From Bin5 sp965200685 (GTDB taxonomy: Bacteria; Chloroflexota; Anaerolineae; Caldilineales; Caldilineaceae), in NCBI GenBank assembly GCA_965200685.1, contig OZ241379.1:186001-250000 (forward strand): a DNA stretch of 64,000 bases, written 5' to 3'. The position numbers and the translations under genes were made by a program. Below, one piece after another: positions 18,526-26,190 of this stretch (positions are counted from its first letter, which is position 1; every line of letters begins with the position of its first letter). A model generated the notes under the pieces. The model did not search any database. It was not told the origin of the DNA and saw only the letters and a program-made list of their open reading frames with translations.

Positions 18526-20112
18526 TTACTTCACGTCCGCCTGTGTCCATTGGCCATCGATCAGCCGCCACATCTCGCCGGTCGGGTTTTTGTCCCGCAG
18601 ATCCGATGGCAGGCGTTGTTCCCGCACGTTATCATAGCTGTATAGAGCAGCGAAACGACGCATGCTGGCCGGAATCCCGACAGCGGTGAAGCCTGGATGG
18701 CCGGTGGCGGGAAAGGGGCCGCCATGGTTCATCGCGGGGGTAACGGCCACGCCGGTAGGCATTTTGTCATTCAACAGCCGGCCCACTTTCCTACGCAGGA
18801 TAGGTGCCAACCGCGCGTACAGTGCATCATCAGAGCCAGCACTATCTGTGTAGAAACAGCCGGTCAAATTGCCCTCAAATTCATGGATGATCTGCTCCAT
18901 CTGATCGGGGTTCTCTGCCAACACAACCAGTGAAGACGGGCCAAATGCTTCTGTCTGCAAGGCCTGCGGATTGGCGAGAAAATCCGAGCCGGACACTTTT
19001 AAGAGCGTATTGTTGTAGAAGAAGCCGGGCACATCGGCCACAGCCCCACCGACCACAAGTTCTGCACCATGTTCAAGCAGCATTTGAATCGACTCATCCA
19101 TGCCTTCAGATACACCACGGTTGAGCAGTACACCGGCCTCCCCATCGCCAAAGATCCCGGCCGCCCGGGCCACAAATGCCTCGCCTGCATCTCCCGCCAT
19201 GGTCACCACCAGCCCCGGATTGGTACAAAACTGGCCCGTGCCAAGGGTACAGGAGACGAAAAACTCCTGGACGATCTCCCGCGAGCGTTCTTCCAGCGCA
19301 CCGGGCAGGACAAGAATTGGGTTGATGCTGGACATCTCCAAATAGATCGGTTTGCCGTGGCGGTCGGCTACCTCCTTCAATTTCATACCACCGCTGCGGC
19401 TGCCGGTGAACCCGACCGCGGCGATGCGAGGATCTGCCAGCAGGTTGTAGCCATACTCCGGCTTGAAGCGATAGAGTAGCTGTACCAGCCCTTTGGGCGC
19501 GCCGGTCTTTTCCATGGCATCCAGCGCAGCCTCGGCCAGCAGTTGGCTGGTACGGGAATGGCTGGAGTGGGCTTTGGCGATGACCGGATTGCCGGCAGCG
19601 ATGGCGGCCGCGAAATCACCACCCACCACACCATTAAAAGCAAAAGGGAAGTTGTTCGGCCCGAAAACAACGACCGCCCCATCAAGAGGACCATAATGGG
19701 AACGGATGTTGATCTCTGTGTCAATTGTGGCCTGGGTCCAGTTGCGGGCCCGCGCCGCGCTCGCTGCTTGACGGAGCTGGTCGGTTGTGCGGGGCAGTTC
19801 AATGGCCCGTAGACGAGTGGGCGCGGCCAGGCCCGTCTCCAGATGAGCCGCTTCTACCAAGGCATCGGCCTTCTCCTCAATACAGACAGCGTACATGTCA
19901 AGGAAATCGGCCAACAGGGCCCGGGGGGCATGGCGCAATTCCTCAACAGTTGCAGCAGCAGCCTGCAAAACAGCTTCAATATCATCCCATTCGGAGTAAG
20001 GAAACGTCCAAGGTAGCTTCTCAGCGGTCATGGGATTGGTAGACTGATAACTGCCGGTCGGATTGGCCGCATGGCGAAATTCAGCGTTAATCAAAAGAGG
20101 TTGTAAGGACAT
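18526..20112 (-). CDS. 2,5-dioxovalerate (alpha-ketoglutaric semialdehyde) dehydrogenase
   Basis: NADP-type aldehyde dehydrogenase that oxidises 2,5-dioxopentanoate to 2-oxoglutarate, the last step of oxidative uronate, aldarate and pentose routes. Seen: FGPNNFPFAFNGVVGGDFAA (cofactor site), GFTGSRSGG, EMSSINPILVLPGA (catalytic Glu), and FFVSCTLGTGQFCTNPG with the catalytic Cys near residue 280. The C-terminal NHGGPFPATGHPGFTAVG is the marker of this subclass. The open frame reaches 20160 but MSLQPLLIN at 20112 is the natural start, with GGAG upstream. It shares the minus strand with the downstream-acting dehydratase gene at 20266-21429. Confidence 0.93.
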   Translation of the reverse strand: MSLQPLLINAEFRHAANPTGSYQSTNPMTAEKLPWTFPYSEWDDIEAVLQAAAATVEELRHAPRALLADFLDMYAVCIEEKADALVEAAHLETGLAAPTRLRAIELPRTTDQLRQAASAARARNWTQATIDTEINIRSHYGPLDGAVVVFGPNNFPFAFNGVVGGDFAAAIAAGNPVIAKAHSSHSRTSQLLAEAALDAMEKTGAPKGLVQLLYRFKPEYGYNLLADPRIAAVGFTGSRSGGMKLKEVADRHGKPIYLEMSSINPILVLPGALEERSREIVQEFFVSCTLGTGQFCTNPGLVVTMAGDAGEAFVARAAGIFGDGEAGVLLNRGVSEGMDESIQMLLEHGAELVVGGAVADVPGFFYNNTLLKVSGSDFLANPQALQTEAFGPSSLVVLAENPDQMEQIIHEFEGNLTGCFYTDSAGSDDALYARLAPILRRKVGRLLNDKMPTGVAVTPAMNHGGPFPATGHPGFTAVGIPASMRRFAALYSYDNVREQRLPSDLRDKNPTGEMWRLIDGQWTQADVK

Positions 20113-20265
20113 GGGCGGGATACTCCGTCTATTGCATATGTGCAGGATGATTGGATTCACATCTTGTATGAATCATGGTTCTCTTGATTCTTTCTGAAAA
20201 TCTTGTGTCTTGAGCGGATTTTCAGGAATGGAGATGCCAAATCCTGTAGACTCTTGCTACCTATC

Positions 20266-21429
20266 TCATTCCACTTCCGCCGAACGCCGATGCCAGTCCT
20301 CAGCGAAGAGATTGAAGTGGACTTTGCGCCGGGGATTGGCTTTGATCACCTCTTCATTGAGGGTGACACCTAGGCCAGGCCCGGAAGGCAACGCGAAGTA
20401 GCCATCTTCGATCTCCGGGTTGCCCGGCGCGGCTTCCTTCACATAGGCCTCTGCGAAGTCATTAAAATGCTCTTGGATCTTGAAGTTCGGTGTACAGGCC
20501 GCCAGATGTAGGGCGGCGGCCGTGGAGACCGGACCGCCCACATTGTGGGGCGCGATGAGGACATAGTATGCTTCGGCCCAGGCGGCCAATTTCTTGGTGT
20601 TGAGGATGCCCCCGAAATGGGTGATATCCGGCTGGATAATGTCACAGGCCTGCAACTCAAACAGTTCCCGATATTCGTACATAGTGTGCAGCCGTTCACC
20701 GGTAGCTACCGGGATTCCGAGGGGGGCTATCGCGTCCGCTGCCTTTTTCTGAGCAGCGATATTTTCCGGCGGCACAGGCTCTTCCAGCCACGAAGGCTTG
20801 AATGGGGCCAGGTCCCGGGCAAATTCCACGGCTGTCACCGGATTGAAACGCCCGTGCATTTCAATGAGGATCTCCACATCCGGGCCGACTGCGTCCCGCA
20901 CGGCCTCTACCAGGCCGATGACGTAGTTTTTCTCCGCGCGCTCCATCTCGTAGAAGCCGGCCCCAAAGGGATCGAACTTGAGGGCTCGATAGCCCTTCTC
21001 CAATACCCGTTTGGCTGCGGCGTGGAACTCATCTGCAGTACGCTCCCCCGTATACCAGCCGTTGGCATAGCCTTTGATCTTATCCCTAGCCGCGCCGCCT
21101 AACAGCCGATAGAGCGGCTGGTTGAGGGCCTTGCCAATGATATCCCAGCAGGCCACCTCAATCAGCGCGGTGACGGTCATGATAATTTCACCGGCCCGGC
21201 CGAAATCCTCCCGAAACATACGGGTGACAAGACGCTCAATGTTGAAAGGGTCCTCGCCGAGGACGTAACGGGGCGCGGCCTCGCTCAGATAGCCGAGGAC
21301 ACCATCAGTGCGGTTCAGGGCACGACATTCGCCCACGCCGACCAGGCCTTCGTCAGTCTCGACTTTGACAAATGTAAGGTTGCGCCATTCAGTGCCCAGC
21401 ACCATCGGCGTCACTTTGGTAATTTTCAT
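20266..21429 (-). CDS. Galactonate dehydratase-like enzyme (mandelate racemase subgroup)
   Basis: Enolase-superfamily acid-sugar dehydratase of 387 residues. Seen are ALKFDPFGAGF (catalytic Lys region, about 150), metal ligands in ILIEMHGRFNP, SWLEEPVPPEN and VATGERLHT, then DITHFGGI and LIAPHNVGGP with the catalytic His near 300. Closest in layout to galactonate, gluconate and galactarate dehydratases; which sugar acid it takes is open. With the dioxovalerate dehydrogenase downstream on the same strand it fits a route from a sugar acid to 2-oxoglutarate. The ATG at 21429 (MKITKVTPM) is preceded by GAGGAA; the upstream ATG at 21441 overlaps that site and is less likely. Confidence 0.9.
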   Translation of the reverse strand: MKITKVTPMVLGTEWRNLTFVKVETDEGLVGVGECRALNRTDGVLGYLSEAAPRYVLGEDPFNIERLVTRMFREDFGRAGEIIMTVTALIEVACWDIIGKALNQPLYRLLGGAARDKIKGYANGWYTGERTADEFHAAAKRVLEKGYRALKFDPFGAGFYEMERAEKNYVIGLVEAVRDAVGPDVEILIEMHGRFNPVTAVEFARDLAPFKPSWLEEPVPPENIAAQKKAADAIAPLGIPVATGERLHTMYEYRELFELQACDIIQPDITHFGGILNTKKLAAWAEAYYVLIAPHNVGGPVSTAAALHLAACTPNFKIQEHFNDFAEAYVKEAAPGNPEIEDGYFALPSGPGLGVTLNEEVIKANPRRKVHFNLFAEDWHRRSAEVE

Positions 21430-21606
21430 GGAGTTCCTCATGGATAGGTCGCGCCGCTACGGCAACGAGTAACAAAGACAACAGTACAATGTTGTGTGCC
21501 AAACCGCCTTTGGCATGGTGCGGCAATGTTCAAACTGCTCATGAGGATACTATAATGCAAAATGGGGAAAAGTGCCACATTTGAGGATGAAATGCAGTTG
21601 TTCACA

Positions 21607-22218
21607 TCACGGCTCAACGCCGAAGATGACGAGCGGAACAGGAGGATGGCTGCGCCCATGTCGAAAAATGTTGTGCAGTTCGCCTTCATAAAAAGCGATT
21701 CCACTCGACATCTGTTGCCGCATAGTACGGGTGGGCAGAATTTCGATGCCGACTTCAATGAGGCGTCCAGTGTAAAAGGCCAAATGCTTTACAAATAGAT
21801 CGTATGTGACAAATGTATATTTGCCAAACTGGACCTCAACTGCAACCTGCCGCTTCACATGATCTGTCTGATTATACGAGCGAATGATTTCTGCGCCCTG
21901 GGCCTGTAGAAATTCCTTCTGCTCTTGCATTGAAAGATTCTGCATAGCCTCCAATTGCTCGCGATTATGGGCTATGTAATAGGAGTAGCGGGTCGATTCC
22001 CAACCTCGCTGCGAAAACAAGCGGTCAAACTCGGCATTTAAGTCTGTGGGACTATACAGATATTCTCCCTGCCGGTTCTTCTCTTGGCTCAACTTTGTCC
22101 GGCATTTTGCAGCATCTACCGCAGCAATTGTAGCAAAAATCTCCTGATGCAATTCAGGCTCATGGACGAGAAGCCACTCTTCCCCGTTAAGATGAGAATA
22201 CTTCTTGGATATCTTCAC
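21607..22218 (-). CDS. BglII/BstYI-family type II restriction endonuclease
   Basis: A 203-residue PD-(D/E)XK nuclease. The active site reads QTDHVKRQVAVEVQFGKY: Asp, then Glu nine residues on, then Gln two further, which is the same D-x8-E-x-Q spacing known for BglII (D84, E93, Q95) and BstYI. The following TYDLFVKHLAFYTGRLIEVGIEILP is also of that family type. It starts with GTG three bases after the stop of the methyltransferase gene, forming a compact R-M pair. By family, a target containing GATC (AGATCT or RGATCY) is likely but not shown. The region is richer in AT than the neighbouring sugar genes, suggesting transfer. Confidence 0.8.
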   Translation of the reverse strand: MKISKKYSHLNGEEWLLVHEPELHQEIFATIAAVDAAKCRTKLSQEKNRQGEYLYSPTDLNAEFDRLFSQRGWESTRYSYYIAHNREQLEAMQNLSMQEQKEFLQAQGAEIIRSYNQTDHVKRQVAVEVQFGKYTFVTYDLFVKHLAFYTGRLIEVGIEILPTRTMRQQMSSGIAFYEGELHNIFRHGRSHPPVPLVIFGVEP

Positions 22219-22221
22219 CGC

Positions 22222-23187
22222 TCAATCCGACTCGTTTTCCTGCCAAGGATTCTTTATCAGTGACAAATTACCAGTCGGTTTATAGATTGGTTTGTCAGGT
22301 CGAACAGGCAAATTGCCTGTCATCGCGTCCCATACGCGCTGCACAGCTAGGTGATAATACGTTTCGACAATTTCGGAGCCAGCAGCCCGCCGTCCATTCA
22401 ATACAGCCGCCACTGCTGTCGAACCAGCACCCAAAAATGGATCGAAAACCCAATCCCCTTCGTCCGATAATGCCAGGACCAATCTTTGTACAAGAGCAAC
22501 TGGAAATTGGCAAGGATGATCGGTTTTCTCTACATGATTGGCCTTGACATTCGGAATTTCCCATACATCGGAAGGGTTCTTGCCCTTTGGATTCCCAGAG
22601 TACTGTCCTTTCTTCGGCCCTTTGAAGTGTTTCTTGCCCGGATATTTCTGTGGAACCCGGACCGGGTCAAGATGAAAGGTATAATTGTCTGATTTCGTAA
22701 ACCAATTGATCGTCTCATAGCGTCCAGAAAAACGATTTGAGCAATGAAGCCCATGCCCAAAATGCCAGATGATCCGATTCCGCATTTTCAGGCCGTTGTC
22801 TTTGAAACAGCCATACAGCAAAACATCCAGAGGGATGATTTCGCCTCGGTCTACATAATTGCCAATTTGCCAGCAGATACTACCGCTCGGACCCAGCACG
22901 CGAACACATTCGTCAATGACAGCCCTCTGCTGTTCAATATACACCTCAATATCCAACGACTGCTCATATTCCTTGCCAATATTGTACGGTGGTGATGTGA
23001 CCACCAATTGAACCGATTCATCCGGTATCGTTCCCAGAAACGCAAGGCAATCACCCAAGAATAATGAAGTAGGGCTTTCCAAATGGAATGCAGCCGTTAT
23101 AGCAGTACTGTCAAGAGAACAGGAAGCTGTGTCCTGCGGTTTGCCATTGGACTGAATGAATTCTGGGAGTAGAGGTAGATTTTCCAT
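22222..23187 (-). CDS. Type II DNA methyltransferase, beta class, probably N4-cytosine
   Basis: A 321-residue methylase. Catalytic VVTSPPYNIGKEYE (SPPY form, about residue 65) precedes the SAM site VFDPFLGAGSTAVAAVLNGRR (about 255), the beta order. The SPPY variant is commonest in N4-cytosine enzymes, and the known BglII and BstYI methylases are N4-cytosine enzymes, which fits the endonuclease just downstream. Its first codons and leader lie inside a 46-bp sequence repeated at 25108-25153, at the end of the Dam-like gene. This implies the gene once followed that Dam-like gene directly. Confidence 0.88.
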   Translation of the reverse strand: MENLPLLPEFIQSNGKPQDTASCSLDSTAITAAFHLESPTSLFLGDCLAFLGTIPDESVQLVVTSPPYNIGKEYEQSLDIEVYIEQQRAVIDECVRVLGPSGSICWQIGNYVDRGEIIPLDVLLYGCFKDNGLKMRNRIIWHFGHGLHCSNRFSGRYETINWFTKSDNYTFHLDPVRVPQKYPGKKHFKGPKKGQYSGNPKGKNPSDVWEIPNVKANHVEKTDHPCQFPVALVQRLVLALSDEGDWVFDPFLGAGSTAVAAVLNGRRAAGSEIVETYYHLAVQRVWDAMTGNLPVRPDKPIYKPTGNLSLIKNPWQENESD

Positions 23188-23220
23188 GGAACGCGCGCCT
23201 CGTCCTGTTCAGTAGTTGGT
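23175..23220. repeat. 46-bp direct repeat, copy A
   Basis: Matches 25108-25153 at 45 of 46 positions in the same orientation (the difference is C/T at 23196 versus 25129). Read on the minus strand it contains the last four codons (including stop) of the Dam-like gene, a 20-base spacer, and the first codons of the N4-cytosine methylase gene. It marks one edge of an inserted R-M pair. Confidence 0.93.
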
Positions 23221-23247
23221 TAATAGAATTTTAGCAGACTAAAATTT

Positions 23248-24143
23248 TTATGGATTCATCACGTAATCCAATACATCTTTTAAGTCCCCTAAATTGGCAA
23301 GAGCAAAGCAATAATCGCACCCCTTCCATATAGTCTCAAGATCATTCAAACGGGCCAGCCATCCTCCCCCGTCAATTACGTTAATGAATTTGATGTCTGG
23401 GGACTTACGTTGCCCTCGACTATCACGGTACTCTTGTACTTTACGATACATACGCATCTGTTCGTTAGCCTTACTGCTCTGCGATGATGAAGTGGTCAAC
23501 TGATACGATGCCATAATCAAGATACGAGGATTGTCGGTATCAGGTACAACCACGTCTACTTCTTTGTTATCTACTATTTCTACCTTGCCTTTCTGTGTAC
23601 CATACCCTGAATTCTCAATGACATTTTTAATTTGGGATTCCAACTCGTTCCCTATCCAAACCGCATATTTAGCTTGCAATTTGGAACGAACAACACCTTG
23701 TATGTAGTCCTTGTTCTGTAAAAGGTCAACCCAATTTCCAGGTAAAGAGAAACTAGCCTGTAGGAAAGGGGGAATATATACATCAGCCTCAAAGGGGTTG
23801 ACAATCCATTGGACCATACGATGCTGAAGGCAGATGTTGGTTTTAACCTCGTTCCACGCTCTGCCAGGACACAGGGCCGCAAAACACGTTTCAGCTTCTC
23901 AATTGATCCTTGCGTAAAGCCAACAACAATACCTAAGCGCATCTCCCAATTTTCGCCAGCATTGATATAATCGTGCAATACATCAACAGGATTACGGCCT
24001 CCATTTTGTGCTTTTGTAAGCAATATCTCCTGAACGGTCTCTTGCAACTGTGTTTCAATCAATTCCTCAACATGGGGAAAATCCAAGAACAGTTGCATGT
24101 GTTTCTTTAATTCATTGAGCGTGATTTTGGGTGGGCCAGACAC
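23248..24143 (-). pseudogene. Type II restriction endonuclease candidate, frameshifted
   Basis: Two overlapping frames make one protein. Frame 1 runs from a GTG at 24143 (after AAGGA) to about Ser-Ile-Glu-Lys near 23890; frame 2 then continues as CFAALCPGRAWNEVKTN and on to 23248. The span is 896 bases; one added base gives 298 residues. The C-terminal part resembles the DpnII/MboI nuclease layout: a strand with VDVVVP, a strand-turn ILIMASYQLTTSSSQ, IKFINVIDGGGWLARL and a final helix. The acidic Glu expected in the second strand of DpnII is not obvious. It follows its methylase by 11 bases, and the pair lies exactly between the two 46-bp repeats. Real decay or sequence error cannot be separated here; family call is tentative. 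Confidence 0.6.
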
Positions 24144-24154
24144 AGGTTACATCC

Positions 24155-25009
24155 TTACTGAATATCTATATCTCGAATCGAAATCACTCGGCTTAAATAG
24201 ACAGACACGAAAACGCCATGTTCCTTAGACTGTTGTGCTTGATTTAATCGTTCTTGTGCTGCGGCACAATACCCTGCATCAATTTCAGCACCAATGTACC
24301 TTCGCCCCAACTGTCGCGCAGCGACAGCGGCGGACCCACCTCCACAAAAAGGGTCAAATACAATGTCGTTTTCGTCAGTAGTCATCAATATCATACGTTC
24401 AATCAAGTGGACCGGTAATTGACACGGGTGTGAATCGATCCGTTTTGATCGATGACGTACTCGATGAATGTCATCCCACACATCACTAACTTGATATCCG
24501 AACTTGTGCCGTAGATGTTTTTTCCCCCCATAATCCTTAAGGAATTCTTTGCAAACACGACAGACTTTGTGGGGGGCACGCACATCGTAAAATTTACTTT
24601 GCTTCGTTTTTGTGTAGAACAGAATCCCGTAATGGGCGGGCTGTAAAGTTTTTCCTAATGGCCGCCCGTTTGCATTCCAAGCAATCCAATGACGGAACTC
24701 AGCCATTTCATGCAGGATAGGCGCAGTGTGTATCAGCAATCGTGGAATGTTATACACGAACAAACTACCTTCAGGTTTTAGAATCCGACACGCTTCCAAT
24801 AACCATTGGCGCGTCCATTCCATGTATTCGTCAAAGGGGAGATTATCTTTGTAAGACGCATACTTTTTATTGAGATTGAAAGGGGGGTCGGCGAAAATCA
24901 TCGTTACTGACCCGGTATCTATGGACTGCATCAATTTAAGGCAGTCCATGTGGTGTACCTTGTTGATCAAAGAATCAACCGAGGGTTGTGGATGTACCTG
25001 CATTGTCAT
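24155..25009 (-). CDS. Type II DNA methyltransferase, beta class, probably N6-adenine
   Basis: Partner of the frameshifted endonuclease. MIFADPPFNLNKKY (catalytic DPPF, about residue 35) precedes IVFDPFCGGGSAAVAARQLGRR (about 225). Between them, HKVCRVCKEFLKDYGGKKH contains a Cys-x2-Cys pair that may bind metal. The ATG at 25009 has GGAG six bases upstream; an earlier in-frame ATG at 25057 has none. Both genes are richer in AT than the window average by eye. The order methylase then nuclease, bounded by direct repeats, marks a self-contained mobile R-M unit. Confidence 0.85.
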   Translation of the reverse strand: MTMQVHPQPSVDSLINKVHHMDCLKLMQSIDTGSVTMIFADPPFNLNKKYASYKDNLPFDEYMEWTRQWLLEACRILKPEGSLFVYNIPRLLIHTAPILHEMAEFRHWIAWNANGRPLGKTLQPAHYGILFYTKTKQSKFYDVRAPHKVCRVCKEFLKDYGGKKHLRHKFGYQVSDVWDDIHRVRHRSKRIDSHPCQLPVHLIERMILMTTDENDIVFDPFCGGGSAAVAARQLGRRYIGAEIDAGYCAAAQERLNQAQQSKEHGVFVSVYLSRVISIRDIDIQ

Positions 25010-25072
25010 ATTCAGCTCCTTATACAGCAGTCGTTTGTCCACCAAGCACGCGGCCACACAGGATATACATAA

Positions 25073-25120
25073 TCATGTCCTCGCAACCTTTTGCGACCGG
25101 CACACTTGTAGATTTTCCAT
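25073..25120 (-). pseudogene. Vestigial 5' end of the N4-cytosine methylase gene
   Basis: The second copy of the 46-bp repeat keeps ATG GAA AAT CTA, the same first codons as the methylase at 23187, then runs into unrelated sequence and stops after 15 codons. It is the remnant start left upstream when the inner R-M pair entered. Confidence 0.7.
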
Positions 25121-25153
25121 GGAACGCGTGCCTCGTCCTGTTCAGTAGTTGGT
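25108..25153. repeat. 46-bp direct repeat, copy B
   Basis: Second copy of the sequence at 23175-23220, one mismatch. It covers the true 3' end of the Dam-like gene (its last codons and stop at 25142) and a leftover start of the N4-cytosine methylase. The 1887 bases between the copies hold exactly one methylase and one endonuclease gene. Confidence 0.93.
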
Positions 25154-26089
25154 GATCAGAAGTTCGGTGATTTCCCCTCTCTTAGCCCCATTGGAATTGA
25201 TAGCACGCTTTGCGGCTACTTTGTGTAGGCTGAAGCCCTCATAGAGATTCTCGAAAAACGTGTCATGGGGATTCTCATTTTGTGGGTCGGAATTGCTCAA
25301 CAGCAGTTTCGCACCAGCACGGTCCAGATCTCGGTAGAACACTGCCAGACGCCTCTGTTCAGTATCGTCAAACGGATCTTTTGCATACGAAGTAAAACTG
25401 GCAGTCCGGCTGAGCGGACGGTAAGGGGGATCAAAGTAGACAAATGTCTGCTCGTCTACAAAATCTCTACAGGTACTGAAATCTCCATGATGGATATCCA
25501 CGTTTTGCAGTGCCCTTGACACAGCCCGTACATTGGCAGCATCACAGATTGTGGGGTTGCGATAACTGCCAAAGGGAACGTTAAAATCCCCGCTGGAATT
25601 CACCCGATACAAGCCGTTAAAACAGGTACGGTTCAAAAAGATGAGGCGAGCAACATGCAGGAGAACCCCACTGGAGAGAGACTGCTCTCCAGTGGGGTTT
25701 CGATGATTGAACAACCGCCGCGTTTCATAGAAATACTCTTTTTGCTGGGCCGGATGCAAGCGGATGTAGTGCGCTTGCATCTCATCCAACAACTCAAGCA
25801 GGACATCCACAGACGACCGGATAGTCCGATAGGCAAGGATCAAGTCCTGGTTGATATCGGCGATGAAACATTCGCGCACAGCAAAGTTGTTCATTATGAA
25901 AAAGAGAACCGCCCCGCCGCCAATAAACGGTTCTGCATATCGTACACACCTTCCCTCCTGTAAATCCGCCGGCAGATATGAGCTGATCTGCCCCAATAAC
26001 TGACCCTTGCCGCCGGCCCATTTGAGAAAGGGCCTAGCCTTTGGCTTTGCTTCATCTACAAAAGAAACGGGAAATTGTAGGGAGTACAT
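25142..26089 (-). CDS. Dam-family N6-adenine DNA methyltransferase (alpha class)
   Basis: A 315-residue D12-class methylase like Dam and DpnM. PFLKWAGGKGQLLGQISSYLP binds SAM (about residue 20), EPFIGGGAVLFFIMNN follows, LNRTCFNGLYRVNSSGDFN is typical mid-sequence, and FVYFDPPYRPLSRTASF is the catalytic DPPY motif near residue 210. Enzymes of this class often methylate GATC. Before the insertion at 23221-25107 its stop would have been 20 bases from the next methylase start, so it probably belonged to the BglII-like operon. A perfect 15-bp inverted repeat lies within the coding sequence (25664-25699), in a loop longer than in E. coli Dam. Confidence 0.92.
   Translation of the reverse strand: MYSLQFPVSFVDEAKPKARPFLKWAGGKGQLLGQISSYLPADLQEGRCVRYAEPFIGGGAVLFFIMNNFAVRECFIADINQDLILAYRTIRSSVDVLLELLDEMQAHYIRLHPAQQKEYFYETRRLFNHRNPTGEQSLSSGVLLHVARLIFLNRTCFNGLYRVNSSGDFNVPFGSYRNPTICDAANVRAVSRALQNVDIHHGDFSTCRDFVDEQTFVYFDPPYRPLSRTASFTSYAKDPFDDTEQRRLAVFYRDLDRAGAKLLLSNSDPQNENPHDTFFENLYEGFSLHKVAAKRAINSNGAKRGEITELLITNY
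25664..25699. repeat. 36-bp perfect inverted repeat inside the Dam-like gene
   Basis: AACCCCACTGGAGAG and its exact complement flank a six-base loop, 36 bases or 12 codons in all. It encodes Asn-Pro-Thr-Gly-Glu-Gln-Ser-Leu-Ser-Ser-Gly-Val without breaking the frame. Its position between the helix ending LFNHR and the conserved LIFLNRTC suggests an in-frame palindromic insertion. Confidence 0.85.
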
Positions 26090-26190
26090 GCAACACGCGC
26101 CTATTCAAACAACCGTCTCTGAAGATATCTATTTATAGCACAATCGTTCTAGCAATGCAACTATATCGTTCGTGGCACGAACCACTACAG

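Noticed and set aside
23221..26089. Reading the three genes as a straightforward DpnII-type set (DpnM, DpnA, DpnII)
   Set aside because: The order and the C-terminal layout of the nuclease invite it, but the direct repeats separate the Dam-like gene from the inner pair, and the nuclease lacks an obvious counterpart of the catalytic Glu of DpnII.
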